A stretch of DNA of 64,000 nucleotides from Brienomyrus brachyistius (taxonomy: Eukaryota > Chordata > Actinopteri > Osteoglossiformes > Mormyridae), in the NCBI RefSeq assembly GCF_023856365.1, contig NW_026042824.1, positions 1 through 64,000 of the forward strand, written 5' to 3'. Both the position numbers and the translations under genes were made by a program. Positions 32,912 to 51,700 of this stretch are shown here, in pieces (position 1 is the first letter of the stretch; the number at the start of each line of letters is the position of its first letter). The notes below the pieces were generated by a model. The model ran no database searches. It saw only the letters and a program-made list of their open reading frames with translations, and was not told where the DNA came from.

Positions 32912-33062
32912 CAGGGGTGAACAATCTTATCCGCAAAGGGCCGGTGTGTATGCAGGTTTTCGCTGCAACTCCCTAATTAGATTTCTAATTAGAGGACTGA
33001 TTAGCTGAAGAGTCCTCATACCTGGTTTTGAAGAGCTGACCTAAAGGTTACCCCAAAAACCT
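32912..33062 (+). mobile_element. Fragment of a hAT-like MITE
   Basis: Begins 'caggggtgaacaatcttatc' and contains 'cgctgcaactccctaattag' and 'ggttaccccaaaaacctg'. I recognise this as a fish MITE whose complete copies end in the inverse of the first segment. The right inverted repeat is absent here. Confidence 0.45.
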
Positions 33063-33121
33063 GTTTTTTTTTTGTTTGAATGGGGCAGTGAGTCATGGGG
33101 TAAACTACTGTTCTTTAGGGG

Positions 33122-33198
33122 TTTTCAAGGTGGAATTACGGGTCGATAATTTTAAGGATCAGGTTGTAAACCTCCCTGGTGTTGCTTTAATATGTTTT
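33122..33198 (+). repeat. Direct repeat, right copy
   Basis: Partner of 31793-31870. Together they bracket the Gypsy integrase relic, and may be LTR-derived or duplicated flanks. Confidence 0.85.
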
Positions 33199-33661
33199 AT
33201 CTGAGGTTGTATCGTGTATTATCAAGCCAGCCGGCTTAGTGGCCTCGGGAGCGGGGTTTAGTGGGAGCAGCTGGCTAGTTTTATTTTCTTTTTTGTTTGT
33301 GTCTTTTTCTTTGTTGTATGTATATTTTGGGTTCATTATTAGGCAGGCTGGGCCTTTTGGCACCTGTAGTCTGGGTGCTGGATTGCCCATAGGGGTCTTT
33401 TTTATTGCTGTGATTTGCTGTGTCATTCACTAGTGTGATTTGTGCTGGATGTGTTTTTAAGGTTGTGCTGTGGCGTGTACCTGAGCAAACTTTGGGCAAC
33501 CTGTTCTCTTGTTGGCTTTATTGACAAAGGGTGGATTAGTCTAATTACGGCCTGCTACAAATAGCTGCATATAACGTATAAAAAAAATCACCTTATGGGT
33601 GCTCCGTAGGGTAGCAAGATCTTGAGTTTTTTTACAGTACTCGGGTACGTTTTAAAATTTT

Positions 33662-34143
33662 CGACCAATCAGCAAACATTATTCTGACAGCATAGCTGGG
33701 AAACCAATGAAAAGTGAGTGCAACGTTCTAGAACTTGACTTCGGGTTGACGCTCCCTATAAAAGAGCTGGGTACTGCTTCAAGGCGTTCAGTTGGCGCTA
33801 CCTCCTGATAGAGTAGCACTGTACGGCTCTTGTTCCGTAAAACAACATCAAAAGGATGAAAAAAAAAACAATATTTAAAGAAGACGAAAAAAATCAATTT
33901 TTAAAGAAGACGAAAAAAACATCGTCTAAAAAAATAAGCCAAAAAAATAATATCCGAAGAAGGAAAAACATGCAAAGTAAAAAAAACAAACAAAAATAAA
34001 AAACAATATCCAAAGAAGAAGGAAAAAAACATCCAAAGGGAGAAAAGAAGAACTGAAGGGCAAACGAGGTAGGAGGAAATACAAATTTCGTTTCAGCACC
34101 GTTGGAGTGCCAAGCCGTGAAAAGCATTTGGCCAGAAGACAAG
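33662..34143 (+). promoter_or_regulatory. Promoter-like cluster with long A-rich leader and splice donor
   Basis: CCAAT motifs at 33665-33669 and 33704-33708, a perfect heat-shock-type palindrome GTTCTAGAAC at 33725-33734, and TATAAAAG at 33757-33764 lie in conventional order and spacing. A start near 33790 would yield an A-rich leader (33855-34080, with repeats of 'aaagaagacgaaaaaa') and a consensus donor AAG|GTAAGT with the cut after 34143. No long ORF follows. This could be a retroelement LTR promoter or a first exon spliced to something downstream, such as CLCN7 exons. Neither is demonstrated. Confidence 0.35.
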
Positions 34144-34149
34144 GTAAGT

Positions 34150-35189
34150 GTTGTACCTGTTATTTTAAAACAGCGCTTTTCAAAATGCTGCTTTATAATC
34201 GTTTGAGATCGTTAGCCAGTGTGACAGCTGAAGGCTTTTTGAGTTTACCAACATAAAGTTTTATTTCTGTATTAGGACATTGTCAGGAACAATGATGTGT
34301 TCATCGCTATGATGTGGTCAAAAAGCGATGCATTGAATCTTAGAAACATTTGTGATTTTTCAAACGATGCTTTTCCTTTTATTTAATCAGTAAAATTTCC
34401 ATCGGTTTTATATAGTGCCCCTTGAAATATGTCTTTAGCTCATTTTCCGGGCATTTTACTAGAATGCATCCTGAGAAATACACAAGCTCTGCTGCATTTC
34501 CGTGCCTCGATGTTTAGTGCCGAGTATAATTGTTGCAGTTGCCTTTTATATATTCCATGAGACCTGTTGGTACCAAGAGAAGTGTGAGACTGTCAGGGTG
34601 AATTTATCATACAATCGCACGCATAAATACCTGAGGGTTGCCAGTCCTTTTGCGTTGTTACAGGAGGACTAGAGCTGACGAGTGTGTTTCTACACACTAT
34701 CAAGGGCATTGTAGTACAGTTTTCTCAGGTGGGAGAATGCTGCCGATCTCCTATTTGACAATACAGCCCTTGATATATTAGAATATTACAGAACTAGAAG
34801 CCTTTTGCAAGGAAGAATGTGAGAAAATCCCAAGTACAAGAACTGAAAGCCTTTCAGCTGGCTATAAGAAGCGCTTGTAAGCTGTGATATCTGGCAGAGG
34901 AGGTGTTACTAAGTACTGATTACGTAGGGTGCCCAAACTTTTGCAGAGTGCCATAATAATGTTTTTATTTTGTAATTTTGTTCAATTTATGGCATAAAAA
35001 GTAACTATTCATCAATGTTTGCTGAAAATATTGTGTATTTTCCCCCCAGTTCCTAAAGAGACTGTATTAACTGATATTGTTGCTTTTGTAATTGAAAAGA
35101 TGTTATTTGTCAAGGGGTGCCAAACCTTTGCATAAGACTGTACACAGTGTGTGTATGTGTTTATGTGAGTGTGTGTCTGTGTGTGTGTT

Positions 35190-35220
<31 letters not shown>

Positions 35221-35364
35221 ATATATTTCTGTATATGCATGTGTATATATATATTTATATATAGTTCACACACATTCAAACTTATTTGAATACACATTCA
35301 AAATAATTTTTATTATTATTATTTTCGTTTTTTTTTTTTTTTGTGTTTTAAAATGTTTTATTTT
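34150..35364. other. No gene seen; AT-rich with simple repeats
   Basis: No exon found. Mixed (TG)n/(TA)n tracts occupy roughly 35140-35265, and a T15+ run lies near 35328. Confidence 0.45.
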
Positions 35365-35544
35365 TGCAATGGAAATAAAAATAAAGCAGTTCTCCATAAA
35401 GGAGGGATGGTGGATGGAATATATATATACATATATATAAAATAATTGTCACACAACCTGGGTGACATGCCTTGCCTGCTCACCCAGTTTTAGTGCACCT
35501 TAGTTATTCATAATGACCATCTAGTCTCGATACACCCATGAATA

Positions 35545-35581
<37 letters not shown>

Positions 35582-35774
35582 TTTCTGTTTTTTTTTTGCA
35601 ATAGACAATAAAAATAACGCAGTTCTCCGTAAAGGAGGGATGGTGGATGGAATATATATATACATATATATATATAAAATAATTGTCACACAACCTGGGT
35701 GACATGCCTTGCCTGCTCACCCAATTTTAGTGCACCTTAGTTATCCATACTGACCATCTAGTCTCGACACACCC

Positions 35775-35809
<35 letters not shown>

Positions 35810-36022
35810 GATATTTTTTCTTTTTCTTGTGTTTTTTTTTTCGCAATGGATATTAATAATAAAGCAGTCCTCCGTAAAGGAGGGGTGGTGGAGGGAATAT
35901 ATATATACATTTATATAAAATAATTGTCACACAACTGGGGTGACATGCCTTGCCTGCTCACCCAATTTTAGTGCACCTTAGTTATCCATAATGACCATCT
36001 AGTCTCGATACACCCATAAATA

Positions 36023-36065
<43 letters not shown>

Positions 36066-36248
36066 TTTTTTTTTTTTGCAATAGACAATAAAAATAACGC
36101 AGTTCTCCATAAAGGAGGGATGGTGGATGGAATATATATATACATATATATAAAATAATTGTCACACAACCTGGGTGACATGCCTTGCCTGCTCACCCAA
36201 TTTTAGTGCACCTTAGTTATCCATACTGACCATCTAGTCTCGACACAC

Positions 36249-36317
<69 letters not shown>

Positions 36318-36965
36318 GATATTTTTTCTTTTTCTTGTGTTTTTTTTTCGCAATGGATATTAATAATAAAGCAGTCCTCCGTAAAGGAGGGGTGGTGGAG
36401 GGAATATATATATACATTTATATAAAATAATTGTCACACAACCTGGGTGACATGCCTTGCCTGCTCACCCAATTTTAGTGCAACTTAGTTATCCATAATG
36501 ACCAACTAGTCTCGATACACCCATAAATATATATGTGTGTATATATATATATAGTTTTTTTGTGTTATTTTTTTGCAATAGACAATAAAAATAACGCAGT
36601 TCTCCATAAAGGAGGGATGGTGGATGGAATATATATATACATATATATAAAATAATTAATGTCACACAACCTGGGTGACATGCCTTGCCTGCTCACCCAA
36701 TTTGAATGCACCTTAGTTATCCATAATGACCATCTAGTCTCGATACACCCATAAATATATATGTATATATATAGTTTTTTTTTTTCGCAATGGACAATAA
36801 AAATAACGCAGTTCTCCGTAAAGGAGGGATGGTGGATGGAATATATATATACATATATATAAAATAATTGTCACACAACCTGGGTGACATGCCTTGCCTG
36901 CTCACCCAATTTTAGTGCACCTTAGTTATCCATACTGACCATCTAGTCTCGACACACCCATATAC
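35365..36965 (+). repeat. Seven-copy ~236-bp tandem array with (TA)n spacers
   Basis: The anchor 'gtcacacaacctgggtgac' recurs at about 35448, 35684, 35926, 36161, 36433, 36661 and 36870, giving periods of 236, 242, 235, 272, 228 and 209 bp. Each unit has a conserved block, a (TA)n tract of variable length, a T-rich tract, and a small palindromic core 'ctcc(g/a)taaaggag'. Two subtypes exist: A (caatagacaataaaaataacgcag) and B (caatggatattaataataaagcag), in the order A A B A B A A. Length differences come mostly from the TA tracts. Confidence 0.9.
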
Positions 36966-37257
36966 ACACCCGAAGCTCTGATCTCAGATCAGTTCCATGC
37001 CTCCAGAATCTAATGTTACCCTCAAGGAAGAAGGGAAGCTATGATGAGTAAAAAAAAGGTTATTAGAGTGTCCTGTCAGCGTTGGGCTTCTTCGGCCTCC
37101 GCCATTGATTTTTCGGTTTCAGGATGGAAAGTACAAGGTGGCTCTGTGTTGATGAATAATCCAGGAAAAGGCATGGAGTCACACCAGTGGAGTCTTATCC
37201 TTGCAATAAAGACCCCTGTATGACCTTTGCTGAATATTTCCAGTTTAGTGGAGCTGA

Positions 37258-43803
<6,546 letters not shown>

Positions 43804-44071
43804 TGCGTGGAAGGCGACTGCCGCGCTGCTCACCAGGCCAACCCCCCCTGCCCCCAGTCAGCCCCCGCCAGAACCCGCACCGGTCGTGCATTTCAGCAAA
43901 GTCCGGAACCCGGGATGCCAATGACTGACTTTCTGGTTTCGTTCACCGAGGGTTGGTTGTGATGGGGGAGGGGATCGATTCCATGTGTGTTTTGCGACTT
44001 TTTGTTGCCCCCTCCCAGTTTGCACATAAAATAATTTATCCGTTATGTTTTTAAAGCACTTCAGAGAGAGA

Positions 44072-44158
<87 letters not shown>

Positions 44159-44258
44159 CTACACACACTTGGGTGTCAGTCCCGCTCTGTGGTCATTTGC
44201 AAAGCTTTGGTAGCATTGTGATATACATTAGTGTAAATGTGTAAAAAGCATTTCAAGC

Positions 44259-44304
<46 letters not shown>

Positions 44305-45660
44305 GCCAGGCCAATAACGTTCCTCTTTTACTCAGAGTTTTTTGAGTGTGGTCTATTGACAGAGGGTACCACAGTTTTCTTGTGACTTTAGTTTTACTTT
44401 AGGGGAAGTTAATTTTCCTCTCCCAGATAATTGTCTTGCACATTGTACCATTAACCAATGCCTCCCACCCCTCCCATGCCAGTGTAGGTAAGACCAACCC
44501 TGCCCCCCCCCCCCCCCCCCGGAAAAACCCTGACTCGCTTTGACCTTTTTCTCTCATGCTGGATGCTAGCGGTTTTTAACATACAGTGTTTTTTCTCGTG
44601 AATTCGCCCATTGGCTGACTGCCACACTGCCTGCGTCCTCCCCCACCCACGCCAGTATGTGACAGTATGTATCCCCCCCACCCCGGGTGATTCTCCAGGT
44701 CCTGTGTTTTTGATGGCGATTTGTCTCTTGTTGCGCCGTACAGCCTCTAGGTGGCAGAAACCCTGGTTTCTGATATATACCTGAATAAATTATGCAAATC
44801 GGGGTCAGGTTTACATGGGTCGGGTGCCAAACAATGCCAGTAGTGTGTGTGTGTGTGTGTGGGGGGGTGACTTCACAGGTGCTCTCCTGAAAATGTGTGT
44901 ATATCATTGTTTTTAAATGGCACTTACTGAAAGCAGAGTGGGGTTCAGGGCAGCTTAATGATTTGCAAGGTGACCATGGGTCGTGTTTGGCCAAGGGGGC
45001 GCTAGTGTGTTGAGGAAAGGAACTTATTCTGGTCTTTGCAGGCTGTGCTAGAAACCCAAACCCACCCCCATGGCTGTATGTGGCTCCGCACTTTAAATGC
45101 TTCTTACCCCACCTCGTTTCCCATCTGCGCCCTACAACTTACAAATCCTTGCAATGTCACGTGCAAGGGGGCCCCCTACTGGCCAAGCAAGGCCCTACAG
45201 TCGCTGGTGCCCTTGGGGGTCCAGCCGTACAGTTTTTGCCAACAGCAGAGTTTACACTTTGACTAGTTATGTGCTGTTTAGTTATTTTGTTTTTAATTAA
45301 GGTGAACTTGCCTAAGTGACCCTGATCAGTTAAATAGGGTTTTTACCCACCCAACAAGCCTATCGAAAATGGACATACCAGTTAAACGGTAAACGATGTG
45401 AATCCCTTATCAGATTTTGATTTTATTCTGAATATTAAATGTCGTGTTTTAACTCAACCTTAAATAAATTAAAGTATCTCCATTTTAAAGAGCACTGTGA
45501 CTGGATGAGAGAATTGTTTCGGCGTTGGCAAGTACCACCTTAGCGTACATTTATAGAAACGGCTGAAATATACTGGATAATTTTGCATAATTTTTATTTT
45601 GCCAAGCTTGATTTTCTTCTGTGATTTCTGAAATCTAATAAAGGTTTTGATGCATATGCC
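43804..45660 (+). terminator. CLCN7 3' flank with candidate polyadenylation signals
   Basis: After the stop codon, AATAAA occurs at 44784-44789 and 45637-45642, either of which could end the mRNA. A long (TG)n tract (~44072-44157) and an (AG)n tract (~44270-44300) would lie inside the 3' UTR if the distal signals are used. No other gene is seen. Confidence 0.5.
44072..44157. repeat. (TG)n microsatellite
   Basis: About 43 TG units without interruption, preceded by a short (AG)n. Candidate Z-DNA-forming tract in the CLCN7 3' flank. Confidence 0.95.
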
Positions 45661-48600
45661 TATTTGTATTGCACGAGTCAGTCATGCTGTTTAATAAGAA
45701 TCATTTGTATTTATACAAACAATGATAAAAAAATTATTGTATTAAATGGCGTGTTTGATGATACTGCTGGTGACTCCGTGGCACTCTTTGAGCAACGTGT
45801 CCGTATCCTAATTTTCTACCTTCTGACACACAAATTCTCAGACTAAATGAGATTACTGCAGTCCCGTTGCCGGGGTAATGCAATTGTTTAGGTGGATGTC
45901 GCTGAATGCATTTCAGTGGGAGGTCCAGAAAGCCTGGGACGCGATTTGACGGGGTAGAAATGAGATGAACGGTTCTGTTGTACCTTGCAGATTTGTACCT
46001 TGCAGATTTCCCTCGATTTGCTTATTAGTTGCTGGAAATCAATATTTTAAAAAAAATGTGCGTTGAACATGCCTTTCCATCCCGATCCATGAACCCAGTT
46101 TTCCCAGATATCAGCAAAACAATGAGAAATTCTATATATAAAAAAAAAAAAATCAACATTTGATTAAGTTTTATTAATGCTTGCTTTCATGTTAAAAAAT
46201 TTTGGTGCACAATTTAATTTTTTTTTTAACACACAACATTTGGTTGAAATTGTAACGTGGAACATCAAGTCTGGGGCGCAGTTAAGGGGGGGAGATTAGG
46301 ACAGTAAAAAACTTGGAACATAACTGCATTGGTGTGGGTTTGTGGCCCAATATGATATGCATTCATGGGGCCCAAATTCTCTAGCAGAATCACAGCATAG
46401 ATTTCTTTGTATATTTTTTAGGTTTAAAGGACTCCGGAGATTGAGATATTGTGTTTTTAAAGTTTCCTTGGACTCCCACAGTAAATTTTACAGAGCTGGG
46501 GTCTCCATAACTTTTGCTGTGCAATAAATTTTGCTGACTGGGAAAGGGGGGGGGGGTTCCCCAAGATTTTTGCCGGCTCGCCTACCCATCGGCTCACCTT
46601 GAAAATGCCCAAAATGCCACCTGGCTGTTCAGCCCTGCTATAAAGTTGCAGAAAGACACGACGTTGTACTGTGACCTTACGATGTTACAGATCCGAGAAA
46701 TAGCGTACTAAGCAGCACGTGTTTCCCTGCTGTGTTAAGGTGGGCCTTAGAAACCCATAACGCACTAATGCAGCTCTGGATGGCGGGCTATGCGTCAGTA
46801 ATGCTGTCAGAGAAGATTCACTCATTAGTCTGATGTGAACTTAATCAGATTATGGGTCCTTTTTAGTCGCAGAATACAACATAATCCATGGCAAATGGAC
46901 ATCGGTGCCGTCTTTATGATGTTATGCTGACAGTGCCTTTAATCCCACCCCCCACCCCCCACCAATCCCTTTCCCAACTTCATGTTGTCTCTTAATCCTG
47001 TATGTTTCAGTAATATGAAGACGGAATTTCAGTATTCTCTGTTGCGGTTGTTTTATTTTTATCTCGCGAGTTTCATGCATTTTTAAGAACCGCGCAGAAC
47101 ATCAGTTAACTCTGTGCTGCTGGAATCCTGAGGATTGCCTTGATGGGTAGTGTAGGAGTTGAAGGATTTGCGTAGTCAGATTTAATTTTTTAAAAAGGAA
47201 ATCTATTAAAAAGTAACATGCAAAGTAGTTTATTATTATTATTATTTTTTTTTTTTACATAAGAATTTCAAGAGAAACTGAGAGCCTCGTTTTAATGGGC
47301 TTGTCTGGTAAAGTTAGTTTGACACTTGTACTGCATGTATTATTAAACATTTATCTATCCATCCATCCATCCATCCCGGCTCCGTCAACATGCAAACTTC
47401 AGTAATTCAAAACACTTAGTATTGAGCTTCCATTGTGAGCCTTAGCAGCCAATAAACAAACCGCCAATAATGAATATCACAGGCTTTGGTGATGGACACA
47501 GACTTCCAGACACGCCCCATATTCCTGACGCATTCCTCACCATGACCCTGTCTACTTCACATTCGCAGCCCAATATTTCATTCAAACTGGAGTTCGAAAG
47601 CTTGTTGGAGCCGAATGGACAATTTTAAAGACCAACATGGCAGAAAATTCAGTTCTGAAAGAAAGGAAGTTTCGATTTTTAATGAACTTATGAGATGCAG
47701 CAGAGATTCATCTTACCCTCAGTAATCTTTAGTTATAGCTTTCAGGGACTGGGATATAGATAATTTAGAAATGTGCTGCTTTTTAAAACACTAAGTAGGA
47801 TTCCAATACTTTTCCAAGACACGGTATAATAGTATAATGTATTGTTGGTGCGCTGTGGGAGGGAGGTGCTGTCCTGGCAGGGGAGACAGGTGACTGAAAC
47901 CTTTTGTAGCGATTTGTTCCGCCTGTCTGTTGGGCAGAATTTAGTTTGCTCTCTTTGTGCTTCCAGTAAATCTAGGTCCCGTTCCCATCATACCAGCAAG
48001 TCCGTGCAGGGTGGATCTCTGGCTAATCTCTTTTGTTGTTTGATTCCCTCCACGGAGGAAAAAAAAAAGAACTCGAGGTCACCTGCGGTTCCGAACCACA
48101 TCTCCAGCAGGTCAGTGATCTCAGAGTAGCACATGCCGTTTATAAGCCAAAAGAAAAATGGTTGAAAAGTACGACACCTGTGTTATTCTATTTTGGTATT
48201 TAAGTGACAGAATTCCACTAAAGGTGAATTAAAAACTTGCTTAATTTATTGAGAAATGCTGAAGAAGTAAATGAACAAAGGATGAGAGAAGCTGCTGGAA
48301 TCTGAAGCAGACATGATGCAGGTTCGAAACTGCACAGTTTTGATCTGGAATATGGGACACAATCCACATTATAAGCACTGAGCTAAATGCCAAGTTTTAA
48401 ATGGCTATTTATCTATTACAACCATTGTTTCAGTGAAAGTTGTATGCAGATGTTTATTACTTAGTAATAAGGCAATATTTGGCTCAACTATGGTTTGTCT
48501 GTTACTAATGAAATAAACTTTTCCTATATATAGAGACACAGGACTTTTCTCACTTCTGATCTAAACCATAATTTAGTCTGTTCTTATTTAACATGACACT

Positions 48601-48730
48601 ATAATAAAAATACATCCGAAGTTAAAAATCCTGGAAGACTGCGTCAAATAGAGCAGCAGAGCACCGCCCCCAAACAGCCTCTGTGGGGCAGCAGTGAGCT
48701 CAGAGTGCATCCCCCCCCCAGGAGGCAGTG
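45661..48730. other. CLCN7-RGS11 convergent intergenic region
   Basis: No gene supported. It contains simple repeats, G/C homopolymers (46540-46552, 46947-46962) and a short 'atccatccatcc' tract near 47350. TTTATT at 48453-48458 (AATAAA on the minus strand) is a possible RGS11 polyadenylation signal. Confidence 0.45.
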
Positions 48731-51700
48731 TTAGGAAGAGCAGGCTGCTGTGGGACTTGCTGGTGACCCCAGGGACTTGGTCTTGCCGTTGTCCTCTAAG
48801 GCCTGGGCGAAAAGGGCAGGGTTACGGCTGGAGTGCCGCTGGCGTCTCACAAAGGGAAAGACACTGGGGCATGATGGGAAGGAGAACATGTTAGCGTTCC
48901 GCTAACACTTGTGGCACTGCCTTTTCTAAGTCAGCCATGTTGGAAAATCCTTGACTACCGTGGAATTACAAACAGAAACTGGAGAGCATCACAGGGGACG
49001 CAAAAGCAATTAACATTACAGAACTCTGTGTAGTCTTAGTGACGAAGCTAAGCTGAAGCCAGCAGTTCACACTAAGCCCAAAAATCCCTGGAATTAATCG
49101 TTAACAACCCCAGAAACAGAACCTGTGTGTATCCCACACCAATATGAGTCTTATCCCCTTATATAAAATACATGGAATATATTACAGAAAGACCCCTTTT
49201 ATAGAAGATAATAGTTTTACCTTTTTTTGGTCTCTTGTGGTTCTATGGCTCTAGCCAGCATGTTTTTGTAGAGATCGGACTTTAAATAGCGGGCGTAGGA
49301 GTCCTGAGGGTGAGAGGAGAGGCCGAGAGCCCGTTTTAATGAAGCTGTCATCCACTTTCATGGCTGTGCACAGTTAATGCTCCTACCTTCTTCATCAGGA
49401 AATAGATGTGCATCTGGGCGTCATCCAGGACAAAACGATGTGGGCTTTTCATGCCCTGCAGGGTCTTCTCCATGGTCTTGCTGTCCACGTTTACCCACTT
49501 GCTGGCTCCCGGGGCCAGGAACTGCCTGGGGGGAAGGAAGTGATGAGCCTGAGCTTTGCAGTCCCACTGGGAGTAAGCAAGTGCCACATCAGGGCCTGCT
49601 CTAAATTCAACTGGGATGCAAACTGTCCCACTGGGCCACAAGGTCGCACTCACTTGTAGACCTCTTCCACCTTCTGCGGGATCGTAGCGCTCTCGCCGTG
49701 CCGGATGTCCTCACAGGCCTCCCAGAAACAGAGGTTCTCCACTGTGAATGAAACAGCGCATGCATCAGCTACCTGCAGGAGGCGCTCATCACGATGCCAA
49801 TATGGAGGAGAATTGCCTTTCATAGAGGGATCATGATTATTAATTTAGCAGATGCTAGATCCTATTTTTTTTTTTTTTTGAGAGGGCAGGGTCAGTCAGT
49901 CCCTGGAGTAACTGATCGACGGCCCAATAGTGAGGTCACTCAGCTGACTCTGGGATTTGAGCTGATGACCTCCTGCAATGAATCCCAATCTGCTGAGTCA
50001 CACACTGCCCAAATAGGCCCGCAGTGATCAAATAATGAATATGATTCTTACTTGCTGACGATGCCTCCATGAAGCTGATCTACTTGGGCGGGGGGGTCTA
50101 CATGCTGCTCACCACTGAACTCCTTCTCCAGGTACTCCCTGAACTTGCACCGTCCCAGAGGGTCCCTAAGGAGCTCCGTGAAGCCGAACCCCCATCGTTC
50201 CACCCGCAGCTTGGTGGGTGTCTCCACCCTGCACCAGGAGGCGTGGAAGTGAAGAGACGACAGTCACCTCTGGGGGTGTGGCCCTGAAGAGGCAGGATGG
50301 GGCGCGGTAACGCACACTCACATGTCGGCATTCAGCGTCCAGAGTGCCGTGTCATCTGTTATCCAGGGGTTGCTGGGGGGGCAGCCTTGCATCATGGGGT
50401 CATGGTTCAGGTACTGCTCGCTGAACTTAAGGAAGCTGAACACAGAAGACCAGCCATTCCCAGTTTTAGTCCTACTTTCTATAATCCTTGCAAGTCATCA
50501 AATATTCAGGTTCAATGCTGGCATATTCCAGCAAACTGGAGCTCGAAATGGTGACGAAATGATTATACGTCATTGAACCCTATAAGGAAATTCTCTTTTC
50601 ATCTCCTCCATCTTGCTCTCCATAGGTGAGAGAAAGCTTGGTAGCAAAGGGCAGCTGCCCGTAGAGGCTCCCAGGAACCTGGGGGTTAAGGGCCTTGTTC
50701 AAGGACCCACAAGTGTGCTGAAGCCAGGCTTGAACCGGCGACCTTCTGATCAATATTAAGTAATTATTTGCAGTTAAATACAGTTCAATTCAGTTTAATA
50801 GTCAACCGGTTTCAATATTAGTTAGGCATCATTAATCCAGGATATGTGTGACTCTGAGATTTATGGTGAAAGATGGATGGGCAGATGGACGAAAGAACGA
50901 AATAACGAGGTTAGATTTTCACAAAGAGCAGTCCCCAGCATTTTTGTCAGAATTAACATGAAATAGATCCCCCCCCCCACCAATCAGAGGCACAGTATAC
51001 AGAATACCCAGAGATATCCCCCAGTTAGGGACTAATGTGGACTGGTGTCGAACCAGTGGTCCCCCAGCTATGCTGGGACTGAGGCTGAATCACAGGTGTT
51101 GGGGGGGGGTAGGTGGGGGAGGCTGTTATCCAACCTTTCCAGGCAGATGGAGGACTTGACCCTCGAGCGGCCCAGGGATTTCCTGATGTGTTCAATCTGG
51201 TGTCGGGAGCCATGAAAAATCACACGGGGAATATAAGAGTCAGAAAAAACACATCCAATCCCTGATAAGAGCCATGCTGTTGTACCTTTAAACAGAATTT
51301 GTCAATATCTGAGAGCCAACAAAAGAAAACGACAACACAGATGTAGATCCTTCCGAAGCAATTTTCTTATGACAGCATTCTTAAGAGCCCACTTAATCAC
51401 CCTCTTTGGTTGTTCTTGGCAACCATCCCATCAGCTGAAATAGGTTCACTCTAAATTCTTTCAGGCTTACCTCTCTTTTGTAGTAGTCCGCGTTCTGTTC
51501 TGTAAAGAAGGAAGAAACAAAACCGTCTCTAAACATGATATAAGCCACATGTTTATGGGAGTTTTACTTGCGCAAAAATGTTCTGAGGGCACAAGGTTCA
51601 TTGGTTCAGAGAGATAACCAATCAGACTGTAGAAGTGGTGGATACAGGCAACTAGAGGAGGGGGGGGGGTCAACCAATCAGATGTCTTGTTCCTGCCTCC

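Noticed and set aside
35365..36965. Possible CRISPR array because of regular repeats
   Set aside because: Units are ~236 bp with no unique spacers, in a vertebrate genome; it is a tandem repeat array.
43858..44166. Poly-His/Thr ORF on the minus strand
   Set aside because: Translation of the (TG)n microsatellite.
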